Shown: positions 31,779 through 41,198 of the stretch, piece after piece
Position numbering within the stretch: the first letter of the stretch is position 1
Layout of the letters: each line of letters starts with the position of its first letter
Origin: Aquabacter sp. L1I39
GTDB taxonomy: Bacteria > Pseudomonadota > Alphaproteobacteria > Rhizobiales > Xanthobacteraceae
DNA length: 64,000 nt
Direction of reading: 5' to 3'
Assembly (NCBI RefSeq): GCF_017742835.1
Contig: NZ_CP072392.1
Location: forward strand, 4,363,695-4,427,694
Position numbers and translations under genes: made by a program
The notes under the pieces: model-generated
What the model was told of the DNA's origin: nothing
Databases searched by the model: none
What the model saw: only the letters and a program-made list of their open reading frames with translations

Positions 31779-32219
31779 CTAGATGGTGAAGTCGATGCGG
31801 TCGTGTTCCGAGCCGTGGCCCTTATTGTCCGCGGACCGGCACAGATCCTCCAGTGTCACCGTGTCCAGCGCCGCATCGAAGGTCTGCTCGGCGGCGGCGA
31901 CGGCGGGCTGCACCACTTCCAGAACGAGCGGGGGAAGAATGATCTCCTGCTCTTCCTCGGCGCCTTCCACCACCCGGACGATCTCGGCCACCGAAATGCG
32001 CCGGCGCTCGCGGGCCAGTTCATAGCCCCCGCGCGGGCCGCGCACGCCCTTCAGAACACCGGCATGGACCAAGGCCTGGAGCACCGGCTCCAGCCGGCGG
32101 GGCGGCAGTTCGTGTCGGGCGGCGAGCGCCTTGGCGGCAACCGGCGCGCCCCGGGCGTGGATGGCCACATCCACCACGGCGGCAATGGCGAGCAGGCTCT
32201 TGTCGGATAAACGCGGCAT
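31779..32219 (-). CDS. Rrf2-family transcriptional regulator
   Basis: A 146-residue winged-helix regulator. It has the Rrf2 wing motif GVLKGVRGPRGGYELAR and the dimer helix ISVAEIVRVVEGAEE. The family uses three C-terminal cysteines for a [2Fe-2S] cluster in IscR/NsrR. Here I see only one Cys (DLCRSAD), so it is probably not an Fe-S sensor of that kind and is closer to CymR-like members. It lies 12 bases after dut and before cysK on one strand, which suggests a shared transcript and a role in sulfur or cysteine control (inference). Confidence 0.87.
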   Translation of the reverse strand: MPRLSDKSLLAIAAVVDVAIHARGAPVAAKALAARHELPPRRLEPVLQALVHAGVLKGVRGPRGGYELARERRRISVAEIVRVVEGAEEEQEIILPPLVLEVVQPAVAAAEQTFDAALDTVTLEDLCRSADNKGHGSEHDRIDFTI

Positions 32220-32231
32220 GTGTGTGTAGCT

Positions 32232-32705
32232 TCAAGGGTTTGACTGCGTGTGGGTCCCGGTCGAACCAAAACCACCGACGCCGCGTGCAGTTTCTCCTAA
32301 TTCTCCGTCTTCTTCCAGCTTTATATGCATGACGGCGGCAACCACGAGCTGGGCAATGCGCATTCCCCTTGTGATTTCAAAGGGTTCGGTCCCGTGATTG
32401 ATCAAGAGGACGAGGATCTCCCCGCGATAATCGGCATCGATGGTGCCGGGCGCGTTCAGCACCGTTACACCGTGCTTCAGGGCAAGGCCGGAGCGCGGGC
32501 GCACCTGGGCCTCATAGCCGGGGGGTAGGGCGATGGACAAAGCGGTGGGCACCGCCAGCCAGGCGCCGGGGGCCAGCGTCAGCGGGGCATCCGCGGGGAG
32601 GGCGGCCAGAAGGTCGAGCCCGGCGGCGGCGCCGGTGGCGTAGGACGGCAGGGGCAAGCCCGCCCCGTGGGGCAGGCGCTGGGCCGGTACGGCGAGCGGG
32701 GTCAT
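32232..32705 (-). CDS. dut: dUTP diphosphatase
   Basis: A 157-residue trimeric dUTPase that hydrolyses dUTP to dUMP. The five family motifs are visible: [48 protein letters not shown] and the flexible C-terminal [11 protein letters not shown] that closes the active site. The ATG at 32705 overlaps the coaBC stop as TGATG. Together with coaBC this is a conserved alphaproteobacterial pair. Confidence 0.96.
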   Translation of the reverse strand: MTPLAVPAQRLPHGAGLPLPSYATGAAAGLDLLAALPADAPLTLAPGAWLAVPTALSIALPPGYEAQVRPRSGLALKHGVTVLNAPGTIDADYRGEILVLLINHGTEPFEITRGMRIAQLVVAAVMHIKLEEDGELGETARGVGGFGSTGTHTQSNP

Positions 32706-33916
32706 CACAAAGTCTCCGTCAGGGCCGCCGCGATACGCGCGACGAGCTTGCGTGCCACCTCGGTCTTGGTGGCGGAAGGCCAGTCTTCCACCCCCTCGGC
32801 GCTGACCAGGTGCACGGTGTTGAGGTCGCCGCCCATGATGCCGGTGGCGGGGGACACGTCGTTGGCCACGATCCAGTCGCACCCCTTGCGCGCGCGCTTG
32901 GCGCGGGCATGGGCCACCACGTTCTGCGTCTCCGCGGCAAAGCCCACCACCAGGCGCGGGCGCAAGGTGTGGTGGTGGGACACGGTGGCGAGGATGTCGG
33001 GATTCTCCACCAGATCGAGGCCGGGAGGGCCGCCGCCCTCCTTCTTGATCTTCTGGTCGGCGGCGCCGGCCACGCGCCAGTCGGCGACCGCCGCCGCGAA
33101 GACGGCGGCGTCCATGGGCAGGTTCTCCTCCACCGCCGCCAGCATCTGCGCGGCGGTTTCCACGCGCACCATCCTCACCCCCTTGGGATCGGGGATTTCC
33201 ACCGGCCCGGACACCAGCACCACCTCGGCCCCCGCCGCGGCAGCGGCTGCGGCGATGGCATGGCCCTGCTTGCCCGAGGAGCGGTTGGCGATATAGCGCA
33301 CGGGATCGATGGGCTCGTGGGTGGGGCCGGAGGTGACCAGCAGGCGCCGGCCCTTCAAGAGTGCCGTGCCTTCCCCGAACCGCGCCTCGATGGCGGCGAG
33401 AATTTCCAGCGGCTCGGCCATGCGCCCCTCGCCGAACTCGCCGCGCTCCGCCATGGCGCCCGAATTGGGGCCGACGAAGGTGACGCCGTCTTCCTTCAGG
33501 CGCGCGAGGTTCCGCCGGGTGGCGGGGTGGGCATACATGCGCGGGTTCATGGCGGGGGCCATGAGCACGGGCTTGTCGGTGGCGATCAGCGCCGTGGAGG
33601 CGAGGTCATCGGCGAGCCCATTGGCTGCCTTGGCCATGAGGTCGGCGGTGGCGGGGGCCACCACCACCAGGTCCGCCTCGCGGGAGAGGCGGATATGCCC
33701 GATATCGTGCTCGGCGGTCAGGTCGAACAGGTCGGTGAACACCTGCTCTCCGCTCAGCGCCCCCACCGAGAGGGGGGTGACGAATTGCTGGGCCGCCTTG
33801 GTGAGGATGGGGCGCACGCTTGCCCCGCGTTCCTTCAGGCGGCGGATGAGGTCGAGGCACTTATAGGCTGCGATCCCCCCGCCGATGATCAGCAGAATAC
33901 GCCGGTCGTGAAGCAT
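32705..33916 (-). CDS. coaBC: Bifunctional phosphopantothenoylcysteine decarboxylase/synthetase
   Basis: A 403-residue coenzyme A enzyme. The N-terminal half (about 1-185) is the FMN-dependent decarboxylase CoaC, with catalytic His74 in DIGHIRLS and the substrate motif PAMNPRMY. The C-terminal half is the synthetase CoaB ([20 protein letters not shown]). At the position of the reducing active-site Cys158 of the E. coli protein (CGxxGxGRM) this protein has Arg158 (RGEFGEGRM). I chose ATG 33916 with AGGGAGG upstream. It overlaps dut by one base. Confidence 0.93.
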   Translation of the reverse strand: MLHDRRILLIIGGGIAAYKCLDLIRRLKERGASVRPILTKAAQQFVTPLSVGALSGEQVFTDLFDLTAEHDIGHIRLSREADLVVVAPATADLMAKAANGLADDLASTALIATDKPVLMAPAMNPRMYAHPATRRNLARLKEDGVTFVGPNSGAMAERGEFGEGRMAEPLEILAAIEARFGEGTALLKGRRLLVTSGPTHEPIDPVRYIANRSSGKQGHAIAAAAAAAGAEVVLVSGPVEIPDPKGVRMVRVETAAQMLAAVEENLPMDAAVFAAAVADWRVAGAADQKIKKEGGGPPGLDLVENPDILATVSHHHTLRPRLVVGFAAETQNVVAHARAKRARKGCDWIVANDVSPATGIMGGDLNTVHLVSAEGVEDWPSATKTEVARKLVARIAAALTETL

Positions 33917-34011
33917 GGGCGGCCTCCCTGTCCGCATCGGCCGTGGGCGGCCGGCGGCTGCGCTGTGCTTAACGGAATTCTCGGCCGGTTTCACCCGGCT
34001 CGCCTGCACTC

Positions 34012-34458
34012 TTACAGCTGGAGGACGTAGTGCACGAAATCATCTGCCGTGGCGAAGGTGTCGTAGAGCCGGCGGGCCGGATTGTTGTGCCGGGTCAGCC
34101 AATGGATCTGCGACCAGCCGTCCTGCTTGCCGCGCGTCACCAGATCCTCGATGAGCGCGCGCCCCACACCGAGGCCACGGGCCTCCGGCGCCACGAACAG
34201 GTCACCGAGATAGCAGGCGGGGGTGAGGGCCCAGCTGTCCTCGTGCAGGACGATGGTGGAGAAGCCGACGAGCGCGCCCTCCCGCTCCGCCACGCGCCCC
34301 TTAACGGGAGAGGCGGGGTCGAGCAGGCGCGCGAAGGTGTGGGCGGTGACGGCGGGGGAGAGGTCGGTTTGGTAGAAGGTGAGGTAGCCCGCCCATAGCG
34401 CGCGCCATGGGGCCTCATCGGCCGCCGCCACATCGCGCAGGTGGACGTGGCGTGTCAT
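34012..34458 (-). CDS. GNAT-family N-acetyltransferase
   Basis: A 148-residue acetyltransferase. The acetyl-CoA motif A is LGDLFVAPEARGLGVGRALI (R/Q-x-x-G-x-G/A as ARGLGVGRA), preceded by the strand GFSTIVLHED. The substrate is unknown; the family acts on amines of small molecules, antibiotics or proteins. It sits between ubiB (16 bases) and coaBC (95 bases) on the same strand and probably shares their transcript. Confidence 0.87.
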   Translation of the reverse strand: MTRHVHLRDVAAADEAPWRALWAGYLTFYQTDLSPAVTAHTFARLLDPASPVKGRVAEREGALVGFSTIVLHEDSWALTPACYLGDLFVAPEARGLGVGRALIEDLVTRGKQDGWSQIHWLTRHNNPARRLYDTFATADDFVHYVLQL

Positions 34459-34474
34459 GGCTCGCCCTTCTCGT

Positions 34475-36043
34475 TCACTTCAGGACGAGAATCAGCAGCA
34501 AAGCGGCAATCACCCACAGCGCTGCATTGCCCCAGAAGGCGCGCCGCGCTTCCGCCCGGCCGATGCCCTCCAGCGTCTCGGGCGACAGGCGCAGGCCGTC
34601 GCGGGTGGCCTCGTCCATCTGGGTGATGACCCGGCCCGTGCGGGTCAGAAGGCCGGGCACGTCGAGGGCGAAATGTCCCATCTCGCCAAGGCCGGCGCCC
34701 GCCTGCTGAAGGCGCCCGGCGGGGCCGAGATTGTTGGCGATCCAGTCTTCCACCACCGGGGCGGCGGTGGTCCACATGTTCAATTGCGGGTCGAGGGAGC
34801 GGGCCACGCCCTCCACCACCACCATGGTCTTCTGTAGCAGCAGCAGTTCCGGCCGCGTCTTCATGTCGAACAGCGCCGTCACCTCCAAAAGGAGGGAGAG
34901 CAGGCGCGCCATGGAAATCTGCTCGGCGCTGCGGGAATGGATGGGCTCGCCAATGGCCCGGATGGCCTGGGCGAAGTCCTCCACCGAGTGGTGGCGCGGC
35001 ACATAGCCGGCCTCGAAATGTACCTGGGCCGTCCGCCGCCAGTTGCGGGTGATGAAGCCGTAGAGGATTTCCGCCAGGAAGCGCCGCTCGGCCAGGCCAA
35101 GGCGCCCCATGATGCCGCAATCCAGCACCACGAGCCGGCCCTGCGCATCCACGAACAGATTGCCGGGATGCATGTCCGCATGGAAGAAGCCGTCGCGCAT
35201 GGCCTGGCGCAGGAAGGACTGCATCACCACGCGGGCAAGGTTCGGCAGATCATGCCCGGCCCGCTCCAGGGCGGCGCGGTCGGAGAGCTTGATGCCGTCG
35301 ATCCACTGGGTGGTGAGCACCTCGCGGCTGGAGCGGTCCCAATCCACGCGGGGCACATGGATGTCGAGGTCATCGGCGGTGTTTTCCGCCAGCTCCGCAT
35401 AGGCGGCGGCTTCCAGGCGCAGGTCCATCTCCATGGAGACGGAGCGCGCCAGCGTCTCCACCACAGCGGTCAGGCGCAGCCGGCGTGCCTCGGGGGAGAC
35501 GCGTTCGGCAAATTCGGCCAGCCGGGCGAAGGAGGCCATGTCGGCGCCGAAGCGGTGGGTGATGTCGGGCCGCAGCACCTTCACGGCCACGTCCCGCACC
35601 GTGCCGTCGGCGTCCGTCACCTGCGCCTTGTGCACCTCGGCGATGGAGGCGGCGGCCACCGCCGGGCCGAAATAGGAAAAGGCGCTGGCGACAGGCCGGT
35701 CGAGGGCATCCGCCACCGTCGCCTCGGCCACGTCCTGGCCGAAGGCGGGCATGCGGTCCTGCAGCACCTCCAGGTCGCGGGCGACCGACACGCCCACCAC
35801 GTCGGGGCGGGTGGCGAGGAACTGGCCGAGCTTCACATAAGACGGGCCGAGCCGGCTCAGCGCCGCCGAGAAGCGGGCGGAGCGCGTGCCCGCGTCGGGC
35901 CGCGCGATCAGCCGGGCGATCCGCAGGCCCGGCCGCGCGGCCGGCGGCACCGCCGCCGGCGGAACGAGGCTCAGCACGCCTTCCCGGGCGAGCACATATC
36001 CGGCCCGCATGAGGCGGGCGGCATCGGCAAGGAGAAAGATCAC
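34475..36043 (-). CDS. ubiB: Ubiquinone biosynthesis protein UbiB (ABC1/ADCK-type kinase)
   Basis: A 522-residue atypical protein-kinase-like ATPase needed for ubiquinone hydroxylation or its delivery. The KxGQ motif is in YVKLGQFLATRPD, and the catalytic loop and metal Asp are in HADMHPGNLFVDAQG and LDCGIMGRLG. Two hydrophobic segments at the C-terminus anchor it in the membrane. The first in-frame start is GTG 36049, but AAGGA is best spaced for the GTG at 36043, which I use. It is 118 bases downstream of ubiE. Confidence 0.93.
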   Translation of the reverse strand: MIFLLADAARLMRAGYVLAREGVLSLVPPAAVPPAARPGLRIARLIARPDAGTRSARFSAALSRLGPSYVKLGQFLATRPDVVGVSVARDLEVLQDRMPAFGQDVAEATVADALDRPVASAFSYFGPAVAAASIAEVHKAQVTDADGTVRDVAVKVLRPDITHRFGADMASFARLAEFAERVSPEARRLRLTAVVETLARSVSMEMDLRLEAAAYAELAENTADDLDIHVPRVDWDRSSREVLTTQWIDGIKLSDRAALERAGHDLPNLARVVMQSFLRQAMRDGFFHADMHPGNLFVDAQGRLVVLDCGIMGRLGLAERRFLAEILYGFITRNWRRTAQVHFEAGYVPRHHSVEDFAQAIRAIGEPIHSRSAEQISMARLLSLLLEVTALFDMKTRPELLLLQKTMVVVEGVARSLDPQLNMWTTAAPVVEDWIANNLGPAGRLQQAGAGLGEMGHFALDVPGLLTRTGRVITQMDEATRDGLRLSPETLEGIGRAEARRAFWGNAALWVIAALLLILVLK

Positions 36044-36167
36044 GCGCACATCCTTCGGCCGGCGCGGGCCAAGGTCGCCCGCCGCGCTCGATCATGGTCC
36101 ATGGACAGGTCCGTTCGCGGACCTTGCCCCAATCCGTCCCGGCGGGTCTTGTTCCGCACGGGACCGC

Positions 36168-36938
36168 TCAGATGCGATAGCCCGAATGCAGCGCCACCAC
36201 GCCACCGGTCATGAGGGTGTAGTCCACGCGCTTCAGTCCCGCATCGCGCATCATCTGGGCGAAGGCCTCGGGCGGGGGGAAGCGGCGGATGGATTCCACC
36301 AGATAGCGATAAGGCTCGGCGTCACCGGCCACCCGGCGGCCGATCTCGGGGATCAGCTTGAAGGAGAAGGTGTCGTAGATCTTGTCAAACACCGGCACGT
36401 CGACGCGGGAAAATTCCAGCACCATCACCCGCCCGCCCGGCTTCACCACGCGGCGCATCTCTTCCAGCGCGCGGGGGATGCGCGGCACGTTGCGGATGCC
36501 GAAGGCGATGGTGGCGGCATCGAAGCTGCGGTCGGGGAAAGGGAGCTCCTCCGCATTGGCCTCGGCAAATTCCACCTGGGCCGCAAGGCCCGCCTTCTCG
36601 GCGCGCTCGCGGCCCACCGCCAGCATCTCTTTATTGATGTCGGCCACCACCACGCGGATGCCCGGCCCGCCGGCCCGCACGGTGCGGAAGGCGATGTCGC
36701 CTGTGCCGCCGGCAAGGTCCAGGAGCCGGAACGGCCGGTCGGACTGGGGCGGGCGCAGCTTGGAGATGAGCGCATCCTTCCAGGCCCGGTGCAGGCCACC
36801 GGACATGAGGTCGTTCATGATGTCGTAGCGCCGCGCCACCTTGTGGAACACATCATCCACCATGGCCTGCTTGTCTTCGAGCGGCACGGTGCGAAAGCCG
36901 AAATGGGTCTCGGCGGTGTCGGTGGAGGAAGGCTGCAT
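36168..36938 (-). CDS. ubiE: Ubiquinone/menaquinone biosynthesis C-methyltransferase
   Basis: A 256-residue SAM-dependent methyltransferase that C-methylates the benzoquinol ring. Motif I is [13 protein letters not shown], and the UbiE signatures [20 protein letters not shown] and [18 protein letters not shown] are present. The ATG at 36938 has AGGAC upstream; the frame is open further 5'. First gene of the minus-strand run to cysK. In many relatives mutM lies divergent from ubiE here; it is not in this window. Confidence 0.96.
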   Translation of the reverse strand: MQPSSTDTAETHFGFRTVPLEDKQAMVDDVFHKVARRYDIMNDLMSGGLHRAWKDALISKLRPPQSDRPFRLLDLAGGTGDIAFRTVRAGGPGIRVVVADINKEMLAVGRERAEKAGLAAQVEFAEANAEELPFPDRSFDAATIAFGIRNVPRIPRALEEMRRVVKPGGRVMVLEFSRVDVPVFDKIYDTFSFKLIPEIGRRVAGDAEPYRYLVESIRRFPPPEAFAQMMRDAGLKRVDYTLMTGGVVALHSGYRI

Positions 36939-37154
36939 CGGACGTCCTGGCCCATGTCCCGAGAGGAAGAGCCGGCGCGTGCGCCGGTCACCTCGTCTCA
37001 CTCAGAGTTCCGGAGGCGGACCGGCCCGGCATTTCGACCGGCGGCGTCTCCAGGGACCAGGGGCGGGGTGGTCCCCGCTGGCCGGTCCGGGCCGGACCTT
37101 ACCGGATCGGAGCGGCAGATGCCACGCGGCGGATGCTCCCGCGTGGCTGTGGCA

Positions 37155-37367
37155 TCACAGCTTGCGGGCCCAGCGGCGGGCCTTGGCGGTGGCGCTCTCC
37201 ACGCTGTCCAGCTCATCGAGCGGCAGCAATTCCAGTTCCAGGAACCCTTCGCCATCACGCGAGCGGCGGCGGCCCGATCCATAGGCCGGGGTGGCGGCCC
37301 TGCGCTGACGACGGGCTTCGATTTCCTCCCGCATGGGGAAGATCGGGACATGAATGGTCAAGGTCAT
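37155..37367 (-). CDS. Small hypothetical protein
   Basis: A 70-residue, highly charged protein. The start MTLTIHVPIFPMREEIEARR is followed by an Arg-rich stretch (SGRRRSRDG) and an acidic FLELELLPLDELDS, ending in ATAKARRWARKL. The ATG at 37367 has CGGAG eight bases upstream, which supports translation. I recognise no family. It lies upstream of ubiE on the same strand, about 215 bases away. Confidence 0.55.
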   Translation of the reverse strand: MTLTIHVPIFPMREEIEARRQRRAATPAYGSGRRRSRDGEGFLELELLPLDELDSVESATAKARRWARKL

Positions 37368-37587
37368 GGCGATCTCCGAAATCGTTAACACCGGCTTTAC
37401 GCGCTTTACTTGTCCGCAAGGGATCTGAATTCTTCCCCAGAGGGAAAAGGCCTCAGTTCTCTTGCTGCGACGCACACAAGAACGCCATCGGATCGGGGCG
37501 AATATGGGGCACGGATTGGGACGAACGAAGATCATCCCAAGGCGTTATCTCGCCCTGGGGATAGTCATACTTCGTTAACTATAAAAG

Positions 37588-40500
37588 CTATTCTGCGGCG
37601 GTGCGGGACAGCCGCCACTGGGCAAGAAGCGCCCGCAAGGCGGCGGGTTTCAAGGGCTTGTTGAGCACCGTCATGTCTGCCGCCTCGGCGGCCTCCCGCA
37701 CCTTGCGGGTGCGATCGGCGGTGATGAGGACCGCCGGCAGCTTGCCCAGCTTCCAGCGCAGGCCCGTGACCGCCTCGATGCCGTGCCCGCCATCCAGGTG
37801 ATAGTCGATCAGGATCACGTCGGGCTTAGCCTTGGCGGCTTTGACTTCGCGCAGGGCCGTCGCGGCATTCGGGGCCTTGATCACATGGCAGCCCCAGCCG
37901 GTCAGCAGCGTCTCCATGCCGTCGAGGATCGCCGCCTCATTGTCGATGGCCAGGATGACGAGGCCTTGCAGGGGCGTGGTTGCCCCTGCCGGCCGTGCCG
38001 GCTCCGCCTTCACCTCGGGCAGAGGCGCGGTGACCGGCAGTTCCACCGTGAAGCTCGATCCCTTGCCGGCGGCGGAGCGCACCGTGACCGGGTGCTCCAG
38101 CACCCGGCCGATGCGCTCGACGATGGACAGGCCGAGCCCGAGCCCGCGCGCCTCCCGGGCCCCCTGGTCGAGGCGCTGGAATTCCTGGAACACCAGCTTG
38201 TGCTTGGAGCGTGGAATGCCCATGCCGGTGTCGATCACTTCCACCCGCACCTTGCCGCGCCGCCGGCGGCAGCCCACGAGCACCCGGCCCTTGGGGGTGT
38301 ATTTGATGGCGTTGGAGATGAGATTCTGAAGCAGCCGGCGCAGCAGCCGACGGTCGGAGCGCACGGTGAGCGAACAGGGGACGACGGTGAGGTCCAGCTT
38401 CTTTTCCGCCGCCAGGGGAGCGAATTCCAGTTCCAGCTGCTTGAGCACCTCGCCCAGGCGGAAGGGGGTGATTTCCGGCCTCATGGCGCCGCTGTCGAGG
38501 CGGGAAATGTCGAGCAGCGCGCCGAGGATCTCCTCCACCGCCTCCAAGGACGAATCGATATTGACCGCGAGCCGCGCCTCGTCCCTGCCCTCCGCCCGCT
38601 CGACGAGGCTCGTCACATAGAGCCGCGCCGCGTTCAGCGGTTGCAGAATGTCGTGGCTGGCGGCGGCCAGGAAGCGCGTCTTGGAGACATTGGCTTCATC
38701 CGCCACGGCGCGGGCTTTCTCCAGCGCCTGGTTGAGCTGCTCCAATTGCTCGGTGCGCTCGCGCACGCGCCGTTCCAGCGTCTCGTTCGCCCGCTCCAGC
38801 GCCTCTTCCGCCTGCACGGAAGCGGTGATGTCGGTGAAGGTCACGACGATGCCGCCGTCCGGCATGGGATCGGAGCGGGCCTCGATGGTGGCGGCCTCGC
38901 GCTGCAGGCGTTCATGGGAGGTGCCGCAGGGCAGGGAATAGCGGGCGAGGCGGGCGTCCAGCGTATCGGTGCCGTCCTCGTCCTCCGCACGGGCGTGGCT
39001 GAGGATATCGCGCAGCGGCACGCCCACAGAATAGCATTCCGGCGGCAGGTCCAGCATGGCGCCAAACTGCCGGTTCCAGCACACAAGGCGCAGATCGCGG
39101 TCGAACACGGCAATGCCCTGGCCCACATGGTCGATGGCGTTCTGGAGCAGCTCGCGATTGTACTGGATGGCGGCGGAGGCATCGTCCAGCAGCTTCAGCG
39201 CCGCCTTGGTGGAGACCGCGCGCTTGCGCAGCAGCAACGACAAGACGAGGCGCGAGGAGGCTGCCCCGATGGCGGAGGCCAGCAGGCGCTCCGCATAGCG
39301 CACCAATTGCGCATCCGCCTCGTGCCGGAGGTCGAGCCGCAGGCCGTTGGACTGGGCGAAGCTCTCAAAGGCGGAGCGGGCCCGGTCGGCGCCAAGATAG
39401 CGGGCGACGGTGGCCATCAATTCCTCAACCGTCACCGCCGAGCGCCAGCGCCGGAACGAGGGGCGCACCGCCACTTCGGAGTTCAGGAACAGGCTGGCCT
39501 GCACCTGCTCGATGGCGGATGGCCGAGTGACGAGCGAAATCACCACCAGCAGCAGCGTGTTGAGGCCGAGGCTCCACACCACCCCATGGGCGAGCGGCGT
39601 GGCGGTGAGGCCGAACAGGCTGGTGGGCCGCAGGAAGGAGAGGCCGAACGGCCCGTTCTCCACGAAGGCGCGGCTGACGAGACCCGCTTCCGCAAGGCTC
39701 GGCAGGAGAAGCGTGTAGCCCCACACCGAAATCCCGGCCAGGATCGCCCAGATGGCGCCCTTGGCGGTGGCACGGCGCCAGGTGAGGCCGGCGGCGAAGG
39801 CTGGACCCACTTGCGCGATGGCGGCGAAGGAGAGAAGGCCGATCTGGGCGAGCTGCACCTCGCCGGTGGTGCGGTAATAAAGATAGACCAGCAGCAGGAT
39901 GACGAAGATCGCTGCCCGCCGCACCAGCAGCAGGGTCGCCACCATGTCGTGCCGGGTCTGCCCGCTTTCCCCCCGGCTCGCCCGGCGCCGAAGCATGAGG
40001 GGCATGACCAGGTCGTTGGAGACCATGATGGCCAGCGCCACCGATTCCACGATCACCATGGCGGTGGCCGCGGACAATCCGCCCACGAAGGCGAGCAGCG
40101 CCAGGAACTCGGACCCGGCGGCCAAGGGCACGGCCAGCACGAACACGTCCGGGTCCACCGTCTGGAGCGGGAACAGCACCATGCCCGCCACCGCCAGGGG
40201 CACCACGAACAGGTTGATGAGGATGAGATAGAGCGGGAACAGCCAGCGCGCCCGCTTGATCTCGGAGATGCCCTTATTCTCCACCACTGCAACGTGGAAC
40301 TGGCGCGGCAGCAGGATGAAGGCCCCCGCCGAGAGCACGGTCATGGTCAGCCAGCTTTCCAGCGACGAGCCATGCTCGAAGGGCGCGAGCATGCTCATCT
40401 CGCGGGCGGCATAGAAGAGGGTGGAGGGGCCGTCGAACAGGAAGAAGGTGACGAACACGCCCACCGCCAGGAACGCCACCAGCTTGACGATGGATTCGGT

Positions 40501-41100
40501 GGCCACCGCCAGCATCAGGCCTTCCTGGTGCTCGGTGGCATCGGTGTGGCGGGTGCCGAACAGCACGGCAAAGGCGGCCATGGCCAGCGCCACGAACAAA
40601 GCGAGGTCGCCGCCGATGGAGCCGTTATGGGCGGGGCCGCCCACATTGCCCATCACCGCCGCCAGCGAGGAGGACACCGCCTTCAATTGCAGTGAGATGT
40701 AGGGAATGGAGCCGACGATGGCCACCACTGTCACCAGCGCGGCGATGCCCTGGTGCTTGCCGTAGCGGGCGGCCAGGAAGTCGGCGATGGAGGTGATGCT
40801 CTGGGACTTGGCGAGCGTCACGATGCGCATCAGCACCGGGCTTGCCGCCGCGATCACCAGGATCGGTCCCACATAGATGGTCAGGAAGTCGAAGCCCTGG
40901 GTGGTGGCAAGGCCCACCGAGCCGAAGAAGGTCCAGGAGGTGCAATAGACCGCCAGCGACAGGGAGTAGATGAGCGGCCGGGGGGCAGTCTTGACCTCGC
41001 CAGCGCGCCGCCGGTCGCCGAAGCTCGCCACGGCGAAGAGCAGGCCGATATAGGCCAGCGCAGCGAAGACCACGACCCAGGCTTGAAGCATATCCCCCAT
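37588..41100 (-). CDS. Sodium:solute symporter-like hybrid histidine kinase/response regulator
   Basis: A 1170-residue fusion. Residues about 1-510 form a solute:sodium symporter (SLC5-like) domain with about 13 membrane spans. A linker and a PAS domain follow (LVCWNRQFGAMLDLPPECYS, about 650-760), then a coiled coil. The HisKA box has the phospho-acceptor His in AAASHDILQPLNAARLYV, and the HATPase_c domain has NLISNAIKYTPKG and DTGMGIP. The C-terminal receiver domain has the phospho-Asp in VILIDYHLDGG. This architecture resembles CbrA-type sensors, where a transporter domain senses a nutrient. ATG 41100 or 41091 could start it. The cognate output is unknown. Confidence 0.9.
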   Translation of the reverse strand: MGDMLQAWVVVFAALAYIGLLFAVASFGDRRRAGEVKTAPRPLIYSLSLAVYCTSWTFFGSVGLATTQGFDFLTIYVGPILVIAAASPVLMRIVTLAKSQSITSIADFLAARYGKHQGIAALVTVVAIVGSIPYISLQLKAVSSSLAAVMGNVGGPAHNGSIGGDLALFVALAMAAFAVLFGTRHTDATEHQEGLMLAVATESIVKLVAFLAVGVFVTFFLFDGPSTLFYAAREMSMLAPFEHGSSLESWLTMTVLSAGAFILLPRQFHVAVVENKGISEIKRARWLFPLYLILINLFVVPLAVAGMVLFPLQTVDPDVFVLAVPLAAGSEFLALLAFVGGLSAATAMVIVESVALAIMVSNDLVMPLMLRRRASRGESGQTRHDMVATLLLVRRAAIFVILLLVYLYYRTTGEVQLAQIGLLSFAAIAQVGPAFAAGLTWRRATAKGAIWAILAGISVWGYTLLLPSLAEAGLVSRAFVENGPFGLSFLRPTSLFGLTATPLAHGVVWSLGLNTLLLVVISLVTRPSAIEQVQASLFLNSEVAVRPSFRRWRSAVTVEELMATVARYLGADRARSAFESFAQSNGLRLDLRHEADAQLVRYAERLLASAIGAASSRLVLSLLLRKRAVSTKAALKLLDDASAAIQYNRELLQNAIDHVGQGIAVFDRDLRLVCWNRQFGAMLDLPPECYSVGVPLRDILSHARAEDEDGTDTLDARLARYSLPCGTSHERLQREAATIEARSDPMPDGGIVVTFTDITASVQAEEALERANETLERRVRERTEQLEQLNQALEKARAVADEANVSKTRFLAAASHDILQPLNAARLYVTSLVERAEGRDEARLAVNIDSSLEAVEEILGALLDISRLDSGAMRPEITPFRLGEVLKQLELEFAPLAAEKKLDLTVVPCSLTVRSDRRLLRRLLQNLISNAIKYTPKGRVLVGCRRRRGKVRVEVIDTGMGIPRSKHKLVFQEFQRLDQGAREARGLGLGLSIVERIGRVLEHPVTVRSAAGKGSSFTVELPVTAPLPEVKAEPARPAGATTPLQGLVILAIDNEAAILDGMETLLTGWGCHVIKAPNAATALREVKAAKAKPDVILIDYHLDGGHGIEAVTGLRWKLGKLPAVLITADRTRKVREAAEAADMTVLNKPLKPAALRALLAQWRLSRTAAE

Positions 41101-41198
41101 CCGCGCCCCGATCCTTCCCTGCGGCGGGGCTTTCCTTCACCTCACACCCGCGCGCGCCTCGTGTCCAGCGCCAGAGGGGGCGGCATGTTGGCGAGCCT

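Noticed and set aside
37783..40695. 970-residue open frame antisense to the hybrid kinase
   Set aside because: Antisense shadow of a high-G+C gene: composition is rich in Gly, His, Arg and Gln with no domains, and the opposite frame has clear kinase and transporter motifs.
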